NCBI RefSeq assembly: GCF_001665235.1
Contig: NZ_LZSC01000062.1
Location: 1-64,000, forward strand
Length of the DNA: 64,000 bases
Source: Mycobacterium sp. 1100029.7
Lineage (GTDB): Bacteria > Actinomycetota > Actinomycetes > Mycobacteriales > Mycobacteriaceae
Reading direction: 5' to 3'
The notes below the pieces were generated by a model. It was not told where the DNA came from, made no database searches, and was given only the letters and a program-made list of their open reading frames with translations. The position numbers were made by a program, and so were the translations under genes. Positions 35,649-44,540 of this stretch are shown here, piece after piece. Position 1 is the stretch's first letter. The number at the start of each line of letters is the position of its first letter.

Positions 35649-36269
35649 CTAGCCGGCAGCTTCGCCGATCTCTTCCACGGCGACCGGCCGATGTTGCTCG
35701 ATCAGGCCGACGGCCATGCGCTGCGCACACTGCGCGGCGTTGAGGTCGCCCACCGCCGCAAGAACAATGGCGCCCTTCATCAGAATGTGCCAGGACGAGG
35801 CGAAGTCCTCGACGTCGGTGAGTCCGGCCGCCAGCGCCCGGCGCCGCACGATGTCGCGGACGTGGTCGATGTGCTGGATGCAGGCCTGTCCGGCGGGATG
35901 GTCCGCGCCCAACTCGAGCAGCACATTGATGAACGAGCAGCCCTCATATCCGTCGCGAAGCTGAAACCACTCGTGCATCACGTCGAAGATCGCCAGCAGC
36001 TGCTCCTCGGGCGTGCTGCCGCGCTGTTCGGACTGCGCCTCGATCAGGCCGTGCGTCCAGATCTCTTCGCGACGCACCAGGACGGCCAGCACGAGCTCGT
36101 TTTTCGTTGCGAAATGCCGGTACAGGGTCGCCCTGGCCACCCCGGCCCGCTCGATGACCTCGTCGGTGCCGACCGCATGAATCCCGCGGCGGCTGAACAG
36201 CTCATATGCCGCACTCAACACCCGTTCACGGGCAGACGGAGTGGCCGGCACGATGTCGGAAGATGTCAT
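35649..36269 (-). CDS. TetR/AcrR family transcriptional regulator
   Basis: 206 residues with an N-terminal TetR helix-turn-helix (ARERVLSAAYELFSRRGIHA, then IERAGVARATLYRHFATKNEL) and a ligand-binding domain with YEGCSFINVLLELG, a segment common in one AcrR-like group. ATG 36269 (MTSSDIVPATPS) is preferred over a start ten codons upstream. It is tail-to-tail with dedA, with one base between stop codons. The perfect palindrome at 36304-36321 just upstream is a likely operator for itself and the divergent STAS gene. Confidence 0.88.
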   Translation of the reverse strand: MTSSDIVPATPSARERVLSAAYELFSRRGIHAVGTDEVIERAGVARATLYRHFATKNELVLAVLVRREEIWTHGLIEAQSEQRGSTPEEQLLAIFDVMHEWFQLRDGYEGCSFINVLLELGADHPAGQACIQHIDHVRDIVRRRALAAGLTDVEDFASSWHILMKGAIVLAAVGDLNAAQCAQRMAVGLIEQHRPVAVEEIGEAAG

Positions 36270-36303
36270 ATTTCGGCTTACGATACTCTTACCTGCCACA
36301 TGT

Positions 36304-36321
36304 AGACAGACCGCTCTGTCT
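36304..36321. promoter_or_regulatory. TetR-type operator palindrome
   Basis: AGACAGA-CCGC-TCTGTCT is a perfect 7-bp inverted repeat with a 4-base spacer, 35 bases upstream of the TetR start codon and about 100 bases before the divergent STAS-domain gene. AGACAGA/TCTGTCT half-sites are typical of AcrR-type regulators. Confidence 0.65.
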
Positions 36322-36423
36322 CGTTATACAAAGGAGATCCGCACTTCGCGGAAGTCTGTCTTCAGAGACCAGGACGGATTATCTATCGCCGGCGCCCATG
36401 CACCGGCTGATTAGGAGTCCACC

Positions 36424-36858
36424 ATGAAGACCATCATCACCGAATCCGCCGCTCCCCCGACAGGCCCGCCGCTGATGCTGAGCACCCGGCTGGTCTACGA
36501 GCTCGGCGATCCGCACAGCACGCTGCGCGCCACCACCGACCGTCGTGGCGCGGCCGTCATCATCTATGCCGGCGGCGAGATCGACGCGTGCAACGAGCAG
36601 ACCTGGCATCACCTGGTCAGCGAGGCGGCCAGAGCCGCCGAAGCCCCCGGACCGTTGGTCGTCGACGTCACCGGCATCGACTTCATGGCCTGCTGCGCGT
36701 TCGCCGTCCTGGCCGACGAAGCGGCCAGCTGCCGCCGTCGCGGAGTCGAGCTTCGGGTGGTCAGCCGGCAGCCGGTCGTTGCCCGACTCATCGACGCGTG
36801 TGGACTGGGCAGCAAGCTGCCCCTTTACCCGACCGTCGATTCCGCCCTGGCCCGCTAG
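36424..36858 (+). CDS. STAS-domain anti-sigma-factor-antagonist-like protein
   Basis: 144 residues. The STAS fold (about residues 35-143) has VIIYAGGEIDACNE and VVDVTGIDFMACCAFAVLADE. In SpoIIAA-type antagonists the loop reads D-S-S-G and its second serine is phosphorylated by an anti-sigma kinase; here the same positions are A89-C90-C91-A92, so phosphoswitching is not possible in the usual way. It resembles Rv2638 of M. tuberculosis. ATG 36424 has TTAGGAGTCC upstream. It is followed 15 bases later by the YbdK gene. Confidence 0.85.
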   Translation: MKTIITESAAPPTGPPLMLSTRLVYELGDPHSTLRATTDRRGAAVIIYAGGEIDACNEQTWHHLVSEAARAAEAPGPLVVDVTGIDFMACCAFAVLADEAASCRRRGVELRVVSRQPVVARLIDACGLGSKLPLYPTVDSALAR

Positions 36859-36873
36859 CGTCCCCGGGGCTGG

Positions 36874-37968
36874 ATGCATCACCTACCCAGCTTTGGTGTG
36901 GAGGAAGAGTTCCTCCTCGTCGACCCCGAGACCGGTCAGCCCGCTCCACGCAACAGCGAGGTGGCTGCGGAGGCCAAACGCCGGGGTATCGACCTCCAAG
37001 TCGAGCTGAGCAGCTGCCAAGTCGAAACCACCTCGGCCGTGGCCAGCGCCAGCACCGAACTCGGCGAGGAACTTCGCCGGTTGCGACGCACCGCGGCGCA
37101 GGCCGCACAGTCCTGCGGCGTGCAGTTGCTGGCCCTCGGGCTTCCGCCGGTTACCCCGCACGAATTCCCGATCACCGACACCGAGCGTTATCGGCGCATC
37201 GGCGCGGAGTACGGGATGGTGGCCCACGAGCAGGGAATCTGCGGCTGCCATGTGCACGTCGAGGTGCCGGGGCGCGCGGCCGCCATCAAGGTCAGCAACT
37301 GGTTGCGACCCTGGCTACCGTCTTTGCTTGCGCTGTCAGCGAATTCGGCCCTCTATCGCAACACCGACAGCGGCTATGCGAGCTGGCGCAGCATTTTGTG
37401 GCGGCGCTGGCCGGCAGCCGGCGCGCCGCCCTTTTTCGCCTCACCCGAGCAGTACGACCGCACCGTGCGGATGCTGCTCGACAGCGGGGTGATCCTGGAC
37501 CACAAGATGATCTATTGGGACGTGCGACCGTCCGCCAACTTCCCGACGGTCGAGGTGCGAGTCGCCGACGTGCCGGCGACGGTCGAGGAGACCGTGCTGC
37601 TGGCCACTCTGATCAGGGCGGCGGTTATGACCGCGCTCGACGCTCAGGGACGCGGTGATGACGGTGGGCGGTTGCAGCCGGCCGCGCTGCGGGCGGCGTA
37701 CTGGAAGGCCGCGCACGACGGGCTGTCGGGGCAGCTGCTCGACTCGGTCCACGACCACGGCGCGGTGCCGGCCCGCCAGCAGTTGGATGCATTAGTGCAG
37801 CGGGTGCGCCCGGCGTTGGACCAGCTCGGCGAATACGACCGTGTCACCGCCGAACTCGACCGCCTGATGGCCGACGGCAACGGCGCCATGCGGCAGCGAA
37901 AGGTCTGGCAGCAGCGCGGCGACATGAGGGACGTCATCGCCGCGGCCGCGGCCGCCACCGAGAGCTGA
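36874..37968 (+). CDS. YbdK-type carboxylate-amine ligase (glutamate-cysteine ligase family 2)
   Basis: 364 residues of the GCS2 family: FGVEEEFLLVD at the start, VELSSCQVETTS, GCHVHVEVPGR and FPTVEVRVADVP near residue 225, all ATP/metal-site blocks. Such proteins have weak glutamate-cysteine ligase activity, but mycobacteria make mycothiol, not glutathione, so the true substrate is open. The start is ATG 36874. The gene converges on the TSUP carrier with 1 base between stops. Confidence 0.88.
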   Translation: MHHLPSFGVEEEFLLVDPETGQPAPRNSEVAAEAKRRGIDLQVELSSCQVETTSAVASASTELGEELRRLRRTAAQAAQSCGVQLLALGLPPVTPHEFPITDTERYRRIGAEYGMVAHEQGICGCHVHVEVPGRAAAIKVSNWLRPWLPSLLALSANSALYRNTDSGYASWRSILWRRWPAAGAPPFFASPEQYDRTVRMLLDSGVILDHKMIYWDVRPSANFPTVEVRVADVPATVEETVLLATLIRAAVMTALDAQGRGDDGGRLQPAALRAAYWKAAHDGLSGQLLDSVHDHGAVPARQQLDALVQRVRPALDQLGEYDRVTAELDRLMADGNGAMRQRKVWQQRGDMRDVIAAAAAATES

Positions 37969-37969
37969 C

Positions 37970-38752
37970 TCAGACCGTGACCAGGCGGTAGAGGCCGACC
38001 ACACCGACCACCACGATCGTGAGCCGCAACGCCTTCGGTGACAGCCGGCGCCCGTATCGTGCCCCCGCCCAGCCGCCGACCAGCGAACTCACCGCGATGA
38101 TGGCGGCCACCGGCCAACTGATCCGGTCGGAGGCCACCGATGTATAGCCCACTGCCGCAACGATATTGACCACGAGAGCCAGCAGGTTTTTCGCGGCGTT
38201 CATACGCTGCATCGATTCCGGCAGTAGCGCGCCCATCACCCCGACCAGCAAAATGCCTTGTGCCGCGGTGAAATAGCCGCCGTAGATGCCGACGACGAAC
38301 GTCCCCAACACCAAGAGCGCCATCCGCGCCGGGGTGACGTGTTCGGCGGAGCGGCCCTGGGCCTCGGCCCGTCGGCGCGCCCACGATTGGATCCGCGGGC
38401 CGGCGACCACCAGAAGCAGGGCCAGCACCAACAGCGCCGGCACCACGGTGATGAACACCGTTTCGGGCAGGTGCAGCAACAGGAAGACGCCCAACACCGC
38501 CCCGGCCAGCGACGCGGGGATCTGCCAAGCCAACCGGCCCCACTGTCCTGTCAATTCGGTCCGGTAACCCCATGTCGCCGATACGCCACCGGCGACCAGA
38601 CCGACCGCATTGGACATGGTGGCGGTCACCGGCGGGTAGCCCAGGGCGACCAGCGTCGGAAATGTGATCAGAGTTCCCGATCCGACGAGTGCATTGATTG
38701 CGCCCGCGGCAAACCCGGCCAAACCGATCAGGACGACATGGGTAGCCAGCAC
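37970..38752 (-). CDS. TSUP family (TauE/SafE) membrane transporter
   Basis: 260 residues with about eight membrane helices and the two TSUP signatures: GFAAGAINALVGSGTLITFP near the start and GIYGGYFTAAQGILL in the middle. The family moves sulfite, sulfoacetate or other small anions; the substrate here is unknown. GTG 38752 is the most likely start because the first helix begins there; the frame stays open much further upstream over the catalase gene. Confidence 0.87.
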   Translation of the reverse strand: MLATHVVLIGLAGFAAGAINALVGSGTLITFPTLVALGYPPVTATMSNAVGLVAGGVSATWGYRTELTGQWGRLAWQIPASLAGAVLGVFLLLHLPETVFITVVPALLVLALLLVVAGPRIQSWARRRAEAQGRSAEHVTPARMALLVLGTFVVGIYGGYFTAAQGILLVGVMGALLPESMQRMNAAKNLLALVVNIVAAVGYTSVASDRISWPVAAIIAVSSLVGGWAGARYGRRLSPKALRLTIVVVGVVGLYRLVTV

Positions 38753-38813
38753 GGTGAAAACATTAGTCGGCCAGACTATTTCGCCGGCATTCGCGCAGCT
38801 GAGCGCCTTTTCG

Positions 38814-39746
38814 TCAGGCCGGTGGCGCTTCGGCACCGCGCGCGACGCCGGTGCGTAGTTTGACCGACGCCGAGTACGCGAGGCTGCGGAAGTGCAAGAC
38901 CGGGTCGTCGGAGGGTTCGATGCCGTCGGTGACCCGCGTCGGGTCGAACACGACGATGTCGCCGTCGTGCTCGCGCTGCGTGTCCCTACCAGTGATTTCC
39001 AGGGTGCCGACGGTGATGGTCTCGACGCTGCGCCACGGCGCCGACGGGTCGACGGTCGAGTCCTGCGGCCCGGCGATCTGCACGCGGTAGTCGAAGCGGA
39101 CCGGCCCTTGCGCCAGCCGGGTATCGAGCTCATCGGTAAGGAAGTCCGGAGCCGCCGCGTGTGCGTCGGGCCCGGACAGGTAGCTCTCCCCCGCTGCCGG
39201 AATCAGGTGGTAGCGAACGAATCTGGCGTTGCCGTCGGCGCCGATCCAGCGAAACGCGTGCAGGCCGTGGTACTCGATGGTGGCGTAGCTGGTCGGCACC
39301 TTGTTAGCGTCGCGCACCGCTGGCAACGCGCCGAGCACTCGCGGATGGGTGAGGAAGTATTTCGCCAGTCGCAGCGGCGTCGTCGGCCCGGGCCGCATCG
39401 CCTTGAGCAGATCGACGAAGCCCTCCGGCTTGGCGGAGACGAACAACCGCGCGGTCTGGGTCGACACGTCGGTGGTGGACCCGTCGGGCAGGGTGAATTT
39501 CACCGCCAATCCGCGCACGCCCGGGGAGCCGTCGGGCTGGGCCGGGTTGCCGGATCCGTTGGAGAAGCGGACCAGCGCGGGCACCGCGGAGCCGTCCAGG
39601 TGCCGTGCGCGGGACAGTTCGGCCGCGTCGCGGGTGGCGGTGAACGTGCCGCGGTACAGCGTGCCTTTGGCGTGTAAAGCCCGTGCGCCCGGCTGCGCTC
39701 CGCCGGTGCCGCGAATCGCCTCGATCGCTTCGTCAGCAGTGACCAT
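38814..39746 (-). CDS. Catalase-related peroxidase (mini-catalase)
   Basis: 310 residues, much shorter than a normal catalase (about 480 or more), in the SrpA/catalase-core family. Seen are the distal His region RALHAKGTLYRGTF, VRFSNGSGNP, the GVRGLAVKF block and the proximal heme-ligand tyrosine segment FRSLAYSASVKLR near the C-terminus. Family members act as heme peroxidases on organic peroxides rather than efficient catalases. No signal peptide is apparent. It lies just downstream of the SDR gene on the same strand. Confidence 0.88.
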   Translation of the reverse strand: MVTADEAIEAIRGTGGAQPGARALHAKGTLYRGTFTATRDAAELSRARHLDGSAVPALVRFSNGSGNPAQPDGSPGVRGLAVKFTLPDGSTTDVSTQTARLFVSAKPEGFVDLLKAMRPGPTTPLRLAKYFLTHPRVLGALPAVRDANKVPTSYATIEYHGLHAFRWIGADGNARFVRYHLIPAAGESYLSGPDAHAAAPDFLTDELDTRLAQGPVRFDYRVQIAGPQDSTVDPSAPWRSVETITVGTLEITGRDTQREHDGDIVVFDPTRVTDGIEPSDDPVLHFRSLAYSASVKLRTGVARGAEAPPA

Positions 39747-39763
39747 GCGCGAATCCTAGGACG

Positions 39764-40552
39764 CTATTGCGGGAATCCGAAGAGTTTGACGACACCGTGA
39801 TCGCGACCGGCGGTGTAACCGCCGTCGACGGCGATGGCCTGGCCGCTGACAAAGGAGGCGTCCGGCGACAACAGAAACGCCGCCGTCGCCGCCACCTCGT
39901 CCGGGCGGCCGAGCCGTTGTAACGCATGCTCTTCGGTGATGGAGGCCAGCGGTCCTTCCATACCCGGCAGGCCGAAGACGCTCTGCGCCATCGGCGTATC
40001 GATGAAACCGGGACAGATCACGTTGGCCCGGATGCCGCTGGGTCCGTAGTCGAGCGCAATGTTCTTGGTCAACAGCACAACTCCGCCCTTGGCGGCGTTG
40101 TACGAGCTGCCACCGGCCGTGCCTTCCAAGCCTTCGATGCTGGCAACAGTGACGATGGAGCCGCGTTCGCCGTCGACGCGGTCCTGCTCGATCATCTTGG
40201 CCAGGGCGGCTTTGGCCACCAGAAAGGTGCCGGTGAGGTTGATTCCGATCACCCGATCCCATTCGGTGCGATCAAGCAGGTGGACCGGACCGCCGCCGGC
40301 GACACCGGCGGCGTGAAAGACCCCGTCGAGGCGATCGGGCACCGCGGCCAGTACGGCCCCGACAGCGTCCTCGTCGGTCACATCGGCCGTCACGAAATGA
40401 AACTCTGGCCCCAGATCGGGTGGGGATTGCAGGTCGGCCCCGATGACCGTTGCGCCCTCGGCAAGCAGGCGCTGCGCGGTGGCCAGGCCGATGCCCGACG
40501 CGGCGCCCGTGACGACGAATGTGCGAGAACGGGCACGATCAACGTTGACCAT
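39764..40552 (-). CDS. Short-chain dehydrogenase/reductase
   Basis: 262-residue classical SDR. The cofactor motif TGAASGIG lies near residue 15, the acidic residue in GADLQS after beta-2 suggests NAD preference, and the NAG-like HAAGVAGGG, catalytic Ser (VASIEG) and YNAAKGG (Tyr-x3-Lys) follow. ATG 40552 has AAGGA nine bases upstream. A longer frame upstream crosses the divergent promoter and was rejected. It is divergent from a LysR gene, which probably controls it. Confidence 0.92.
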   Translation of the reverse strand: MVNVDRARSRTFVVTGAASGIGLATAQRLLAEGATVIGADLQSPPDLGPEFHFVTADVTDEDAVGAVLAAVPDRLDGVFHAAGVAGGGPVHLLDRTEWDRVIGINLTGTFLVAKAALAKMIEQDRVDGERGSIVTVASIEGLEGTAGGSSYNAAKGGVVLLTKNIALDYGPSGIRANVICPGFIDTPMAQSVFGLPGMEGPLASITEEHALQRLGRPDEVAATAAFLLSPDASFVSGQAIAVDGGYTAGRDHGVVKLFGFPQ

Positions 40553-40595
40553 GATGAAATTCCTTCGTCCGGGTGTTTGCCCAGCAAGGTTACAT

Positions 40596-40608
40596 ACGTT
40601 GTCAACGT
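40596..40608. promoter_or_regulatory. Palindrome in the SDR/LysR divergent region
   Basis: ACGTTG-T-CAACGT is a perfect 13-base palindrome between the divergent SDR and LysR genes, about 45 bases from each start codon. It is a candidate LysR recognition site, although the classical T-N11-A form is not exact. Confidence 0.5.
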
Positions 40609-40654
40609 GATTCTGCAAGGCCGTGACTCCTACTGTCGCACTAGCATTTTGCGT

Positions 40655-41584
40655 GTGGAGTTGCGTCACCTTCGTTATTTCGTTGCAGTCGCGGAAGAGC
40701 TCAATTTCGGTCGGGCCGCGAAGCGATTATGCATTGCCGGACCGTCGCTTTCGCAGCAAATCAAGGTTCTGGAGCGGGATCTGCGGGTGCGGTTGTTCGA
40801 CCGCGACCGTCGGTCTGTCACCCTCACAGCAACTGGTGCTGCGTTGCTTCCGTCGGCCCGATCGCTGCTAGATCAAGCAGATCAGTTGCGCCGGTCGGCA
40901 ATCGGGCTGTCGCTGGCCGAGCCGGTGCGAGTCGGTTATGCGCAGTGGCTGCCGCCGGACTTGTCCGATCGAACGGCCGCAGTGGCCAAGGTACACATCG
41001 ACACCTGGGTGCTGCCATCACACGCTCAGGTCGCCCGCGTCGCCGAGGGCGGCGTCGACTTGGCGATCTGCGGTGTGCGGGCGTCGGATCTGGACCGGCA
41101 CGGTTTGAACGCACACCTGATCGGAGCCGACGAGCTGCCCGCGGTCAGCGTCGGTTCGGATACGTCGCCGGTCGATGCGGCGGACACGGTGGTGTTGCTC
41201 GACGCGGATTCCGGCAGCTGGTTTTCGTGGAACCGGTACGGCGAGCAGTTCGCCAGGGAGACTGGGGCTCGCACGGTACGGATCAGTGACGGCGGTCTGG
41301 CCGCCCCGATGTTCTTCGAACACGTTCGCCGACTGGGCCGCCCGGTCCTCTGCTCACCCAAAGCGCAGAGCGCGGCGGTGCCGGCGGACCTCGTGCAGCG
41401 GCCCATCGCCACGCCCGCGCCGTTCTGGACGTGGTCGCTGGTATGGCGTCGCAACGAGAACCGCGAGACCGTGCGCGGGGTGATCGATGCGCTGACGACC
41501 GAAGCCGACGTGCCCGACCTCGACGATGCCTGGTTGCCGTTCACCGATCCGTACCGGACACGAATCACGTTGGCAACAGCGTGA
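40655..41584 (+). CDS. LysR-family transcriptional regulator
   Basis: 309 residues. The N-terminal winged helix starts VELRHLRYFVAVAEELNFGRAAKRL and contains the recognition segment SLSQQIKVLERDL; a periplasmic-binding-protein-like effector domain follows (ICGVRASDLD, LLDADSGSWFSW). The effector is unknown. The start is GTG 40655. It is divergent from the SDR gene and converges on the flavoprotein gene with the stop codons touching. Confidence 0.9.
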   Translation: MELRHLRYFVAVAEELNFGRAAKRLCIAGPSLSQQIKVLERDLRVRLFDRDRRSVTLTATGAALLPSARSLLDQADQLRRSAIGLSLAEPVRVGYAQWLPPDLSDRTAAVAKVHIDTWVLPSHAQVARVAEGGVDLAICGVRASDLDRHGLNAHLIGADELPAVSVGSDTSPVDAADTVVLLDADSGSWFSWNRYGEQFARETGARTVRISDGGLAAPMFFEHVRRLGRPVLCSPKAQSAAVPADLVQRPIATPAPFWTWSLVWRRNENRETVRGVIDALTTEADVPDLDDAWLPFTDPYRTRITLATA

Positions 41585-42772
41585 TTACACCGTATAGCTG
41601 ATGCGTTCGGAGATGCCCAGCATGGATTTCCCGTAGACCTCATAGCCTACGGTTGCCTGCAGTCCCGCATGCCGGGCAGCGGTGTTGGCGTCACGCCAAT
41701 ATTGTTGCAGCGGATGAGATTCCGCAAAGCCTCCGGCTCCATGGACGTCCATCAGCATGGTCAGGGCGTCGACGATTTGCTGCGCCACGTAGCCGAGCCG
41801 GGCACGCAGCTCCGCACGCGCGGCGTAGCCGACGAGCCGCCCGTCGACGGCGGCCGTATCGAGGGCCTCGGCCATGTCGTAAGTATGCAGCCGCGCGGTG
41901 CGGATCCTCATCGCCGCCTCGGCGATACGGATCTGCAGCCCAACGGATTCGCATTGCCGGGTGATCGCGGTGCCGGCCAGCGGCTTGTGCTGCGCGGCGT
42001 CCACGACCACGCGCAGGGCCGCACGGCCGATACCCAACAGCGGAGCCACCAGGGGCACCATCACCGCCGGCACCGACGGCAGTCGATACAACGACTCGTC
42101 CACCGGCAGGGGCCCGGTCCCCTCGGCGATCGCGCCGAGGGAGACCGTTCGATGATCGGGGACGAAGATGTCCTCCCCGGCCCAGGTGTCACTGCCGGTT
42201 CCCCGCATACCGACAGTGCGCCAGGTCTTTTCCAGGGTCAGCTCGGCAGCCGGAATGGCACACAGCATCGCCTCGTCCGGCTCGTCGGGCAACGCTGCGC
42301 CCACCAACGCCCAGTCCGCGTGGCGGGCGCCCGACGAGTAGGGCCACCGCCCGGACACGCTGATTCCGTCGGCCACCCGCTGAGCCGTCCCGGGAAGGGT
42401 CGCCCCGGCGAACCGCGCATCGGGATTGGCGCCGAAGATCTCCTGTTGAGCCTGTGACGAGTATCGGGCGACTAACGCACTGCCGGTGGCACCGAGCACC
42501 ACCAACCACGAGGCGGACGCGTCGGCCTCGGCCAGCACTTCGCCCACCTCGACCACGGTCCGCACCCCGACGCCGTAGCCGCCGAAGCGCTTCGGTGTCT
42601 GCAGCCGAAACATTCCGGCTTCGGTGAGGGCAGCGCAGACCGCGTCGGGCAGTCGGCGAAGCAACTCACCGTCGGCGGCGTGCTGGCGCAACATCGGCTG
42701 CAACGCGCGCGCGGCGGCGACCACGTCCGCGTGCGTCGGAAGGTCGCTTGCCAGCACACTATGACTCATCAT
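41585..42772 (-). CDS. Acyl-CoA-dehydrogenase-like flavin monooxygenase
   Basis: 395 residues with the acyl-CoA dehydrogenase fold, in the branch that includes FMN/FAD-dependent group-D monooxygenases such as HsaA: RFGGYGVGVRTVVEVGEVLAE, SGRWPYSSGARHADW, RGTGSDTWAGEDIFVPD and a C-terminal DVHGAGGFAESHPLQQYWRDANTAARH. The catalytic Glu of true acyl-CoA dehydrogenases is not evident. No separate reductase gene is next to it. ATG 42772 or ATG 42769 could start the protein. It is divergent from a fadD gene across a strong palindrome. Confidence 0.85.
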   Translation of the reverse strand: MMSHSVLASDLPTHADVVAAARALQPMLRQHAADGELLRRLPDAVCAALTEAGMFRLQTPKRFGGYGVGVRTVVEVGEVLAEADASASWLVVLGATGSALVARYSSQAQQEIFGANPDARFAGATLPGTAQRVADGISVSGRWPYSSGARHADWALVGAALPDEPDEAMLCAIPAAELTLEKTWRTVGMRGTGSDTWAGEDIFVPDHRTVSLGAIAEGTGPLPVDESLYRLPSVPAVMVPLVAPLLGIGRAALRVVVDAAQHKPLAGTAITRQCESVGLQIRIAEAAMRIRTARLHTYDMAEALDTAAVDGRLVGYAARAELRARLGYVAQQIVDALTMLMDVHGAGGFAESHPLQQYWRDANTAARHAGLQATVGYEVYGKSMLGISERISYTV

Positions 42773-42878
42773 CGCTGATCATCGCCCTGCGGCGGGCGGT
42801 TCGCCAGGACCGGCTCACTCCCAGGACGAAGGCACCCACTCTCACTGAAGGGGCCGTGGACATGATGACTAGCCTTGG

Positions 42879-42903
42879 CTTGACTTGCGTGTGCGAAGTC
42901 AAG
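42879..42903. promoter_or_regulatory. Strong inverted repeat upstream of fadD (candidate operator)
   Basis: CTTGACTT-GCGTGTGCG-AAGTCAAG has perfect 8-bp arms and a 9-base spacer and lies 21 bases before the fadD ATG, overlapping where the transcription start should be. It sits in the 152-base divergent region shared with the flavoprotein gene. It could repress fadD or act as an mRNA hairpin. Confidence 0.6.
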
Positions 42904-42924
42904 AATTCGATGACCGGAGGACTC

Positions 42925-44493
42925 ATGCCAGCAGCCGACGTCAGCACGGGGACGACGGAGACGCTCGTCGGAATGGTCGAGCAGCACGCGCAGCGCCGGC
43001 CCGACGACGTCGCGATCCACTTCGGCGACCGGCAGTGGTCCTGGACGCAGTGGGCGGCACGGATCCGGCAGACGGCCGGAGCACTGCGAGCCGCGGGCTT
43101 GCAGCGTGGCGAGGTCGTCGCGTTCCTGGACAAGAACCACCCCGGCTGCCTGGAGACCCTGCTGGCAGCCACCTCGATCGGTGCGGTAGCCACGATCGTG
43201 AACTGGCGGGTCATCGGCGACGAGCTGGTGCACGTGCTCAACGACAGCGGCGCCCGGGTGCTGCTGGTCGGCGCCGAACTGCGCCCGGCGGTCGAGGCGG
43301 TCCGCGCGAAGATTCCCGGCGTGCAACGCATTATCGTGGTGGGCGGCTCGGACGACGAATACGAGTCGCTGCTGGCCGAGGCGTCACCGGCTGACATCGA
43401 CCCCGAGGCCTCCGACAGTGATACCGCGCTGACGATCTACAGCTCGGGCACCACCGGGCGTCCGAAAGGCGTTCAGCTGACTCAGCGCGCGCTGGTCAAT
43501 CACATCGTGAATCTCTCTGCGCCATTCCCGTTTTCCGACGGAGACGCGAATTTGGTGGCTATGCCCCTGTTCCACGTGGGTGGGATCGCGTACGCGTTCT
43601 TCGGTATCCGGGCGGGCGCACCGACGTTCCTGACCCGCGAGCCCGAGGCGGCGACGCTGATCGGCGCGGTGAAAAATGGTGCGACACATGCCTTTTTGGT
43701 GCCTCCGGTGATCGCGAAGTTCCTCGACGCCGGACCTCCGGCGATCGACGCACTTTCGGGGCTGCGTTATTTGGTGTACGGAGCGGCCCCGATGCCGGTG
43801 CCGTTGTTGCAGCGGGCACTGGCGGCGTGGCCCGAGATGAATTTCGTCCAGGTGTACGGCCAGACGGAGCTGTGCGGTGCGATCGCCGCACTCGACGCCG
43901 ACGACCACCGCAACTCCAGCCGGCCCGAGTTGCTGATGTCGGCCGGAAAAGCCGCCCAGGGCAACGAGATTCGCATCGTCGACCCCGAGTCGGGAGAGCA
44001 GGTGCCTACCGGTGAGTCCGGGGAGGTGTGGGTGCGCAGCGATCAGCGGATGATCGGCTACCTGAACCGGCCCGAGGCGACCGCCGAGACGATCGTCGCC
44101 GGCGACTGGCTGCGCACCGGTGACATCGGGCGCCTCGACGCCGACGGCTACCTGTTCATCGAGGACCGGCTCAAGGACATGATCATCACCGGCGGTGAGA
44201 ACGTGTACGGGCCCGAGGTGGAAAGCGTGCTCCAGCAGCATCCCGGCATCACCGATGCCGCGATCATCGGGGTGCCCGACGAGCACTGGGGCGAATCGGT
44301 CAAGGCCATCGTGGTTGCCGGCGCCGAAATCGACCCGGCCGAGGTCATCGAGTTCTCCCGCCGGCACCTGGCCGCCTACAAGTGCCCGCGCACCGTCGAC
44401 TTCATCGACGAGCTACCCCGCAATGCGAGCGGTAAGATCCTGAAAAACCAGCTCCGTGAACCATATTGGAAGGATCGCGCCCGCAAAGTGTGA
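42925..44493 (+). CDS. Fatty-acid or aryl acid CoA ligase (FadD type)
   Basis: 522-residue ANL ligase. AMP-binding motif IYSSGTTGRPKG near residue 174, YGQTELCG, the hinge RTGDIGRLDADGYLFIEDR, GGENVYGPEVE and the C-terminal catalytic lysine in LPRNASGKILKNQLRE are all present. The start is ATG 42925 because GGAGGA lies just upstream (42916-42921); longer open sequence to 42748 crosses the operator. Substrate length cannot be read from the sequence. It is followed 47 bases later by a metallo-hydrolase gene. Confidence 0.92.
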   Translation: MPAADVSTGTTETLVGMVEQHAQRRPDDVAIHFGDRQWSWTQWAARIRQTAGALRAAGLQRGEVVAFLDKNHPGCLETLLAATSIGAVATIVNWRVIGDELVHVLNDSGARVLLVGAELRPAVEAVRAKIPGVQRIIVVGGSDDEYESLLAEASPADIDPEASDSDTALTIYSSGTTGRPKGVQLTQRALVNHIVNLSAPFPFSDGDANLVAMPLFHVGGIAYAFFGIRAGAPTFLTREPEAATLIGAVKNGATHAFLVPPVIAKFLDAGPPAIDALSGLRYLVYGAAPMPVPLLQRALAAWPEMNFVQVYGQTELCGAIAALDADDHRNSSRPELLMSAGKAAQGNEIRIVDPESGEQVPTGESGEVWVRSDQRMIGYLNRPEATAETIVAGDWLRTGDIGRLDADGYLFIEDRLKDMIITGGENVYGPEVESVLQQHPGITDAAIIGVPDEHWGESVKAIVVAGAEIDPAEVIEFSRRHLAAYKCPRTVDFIDELPRNASGKILKNQLREPYWKDRARKV

Positions 44494-44540
44494 CAGCGGC
44501 TCGACGAACTGACGAGAGGGCGATATGAGCAGGCCACGGC

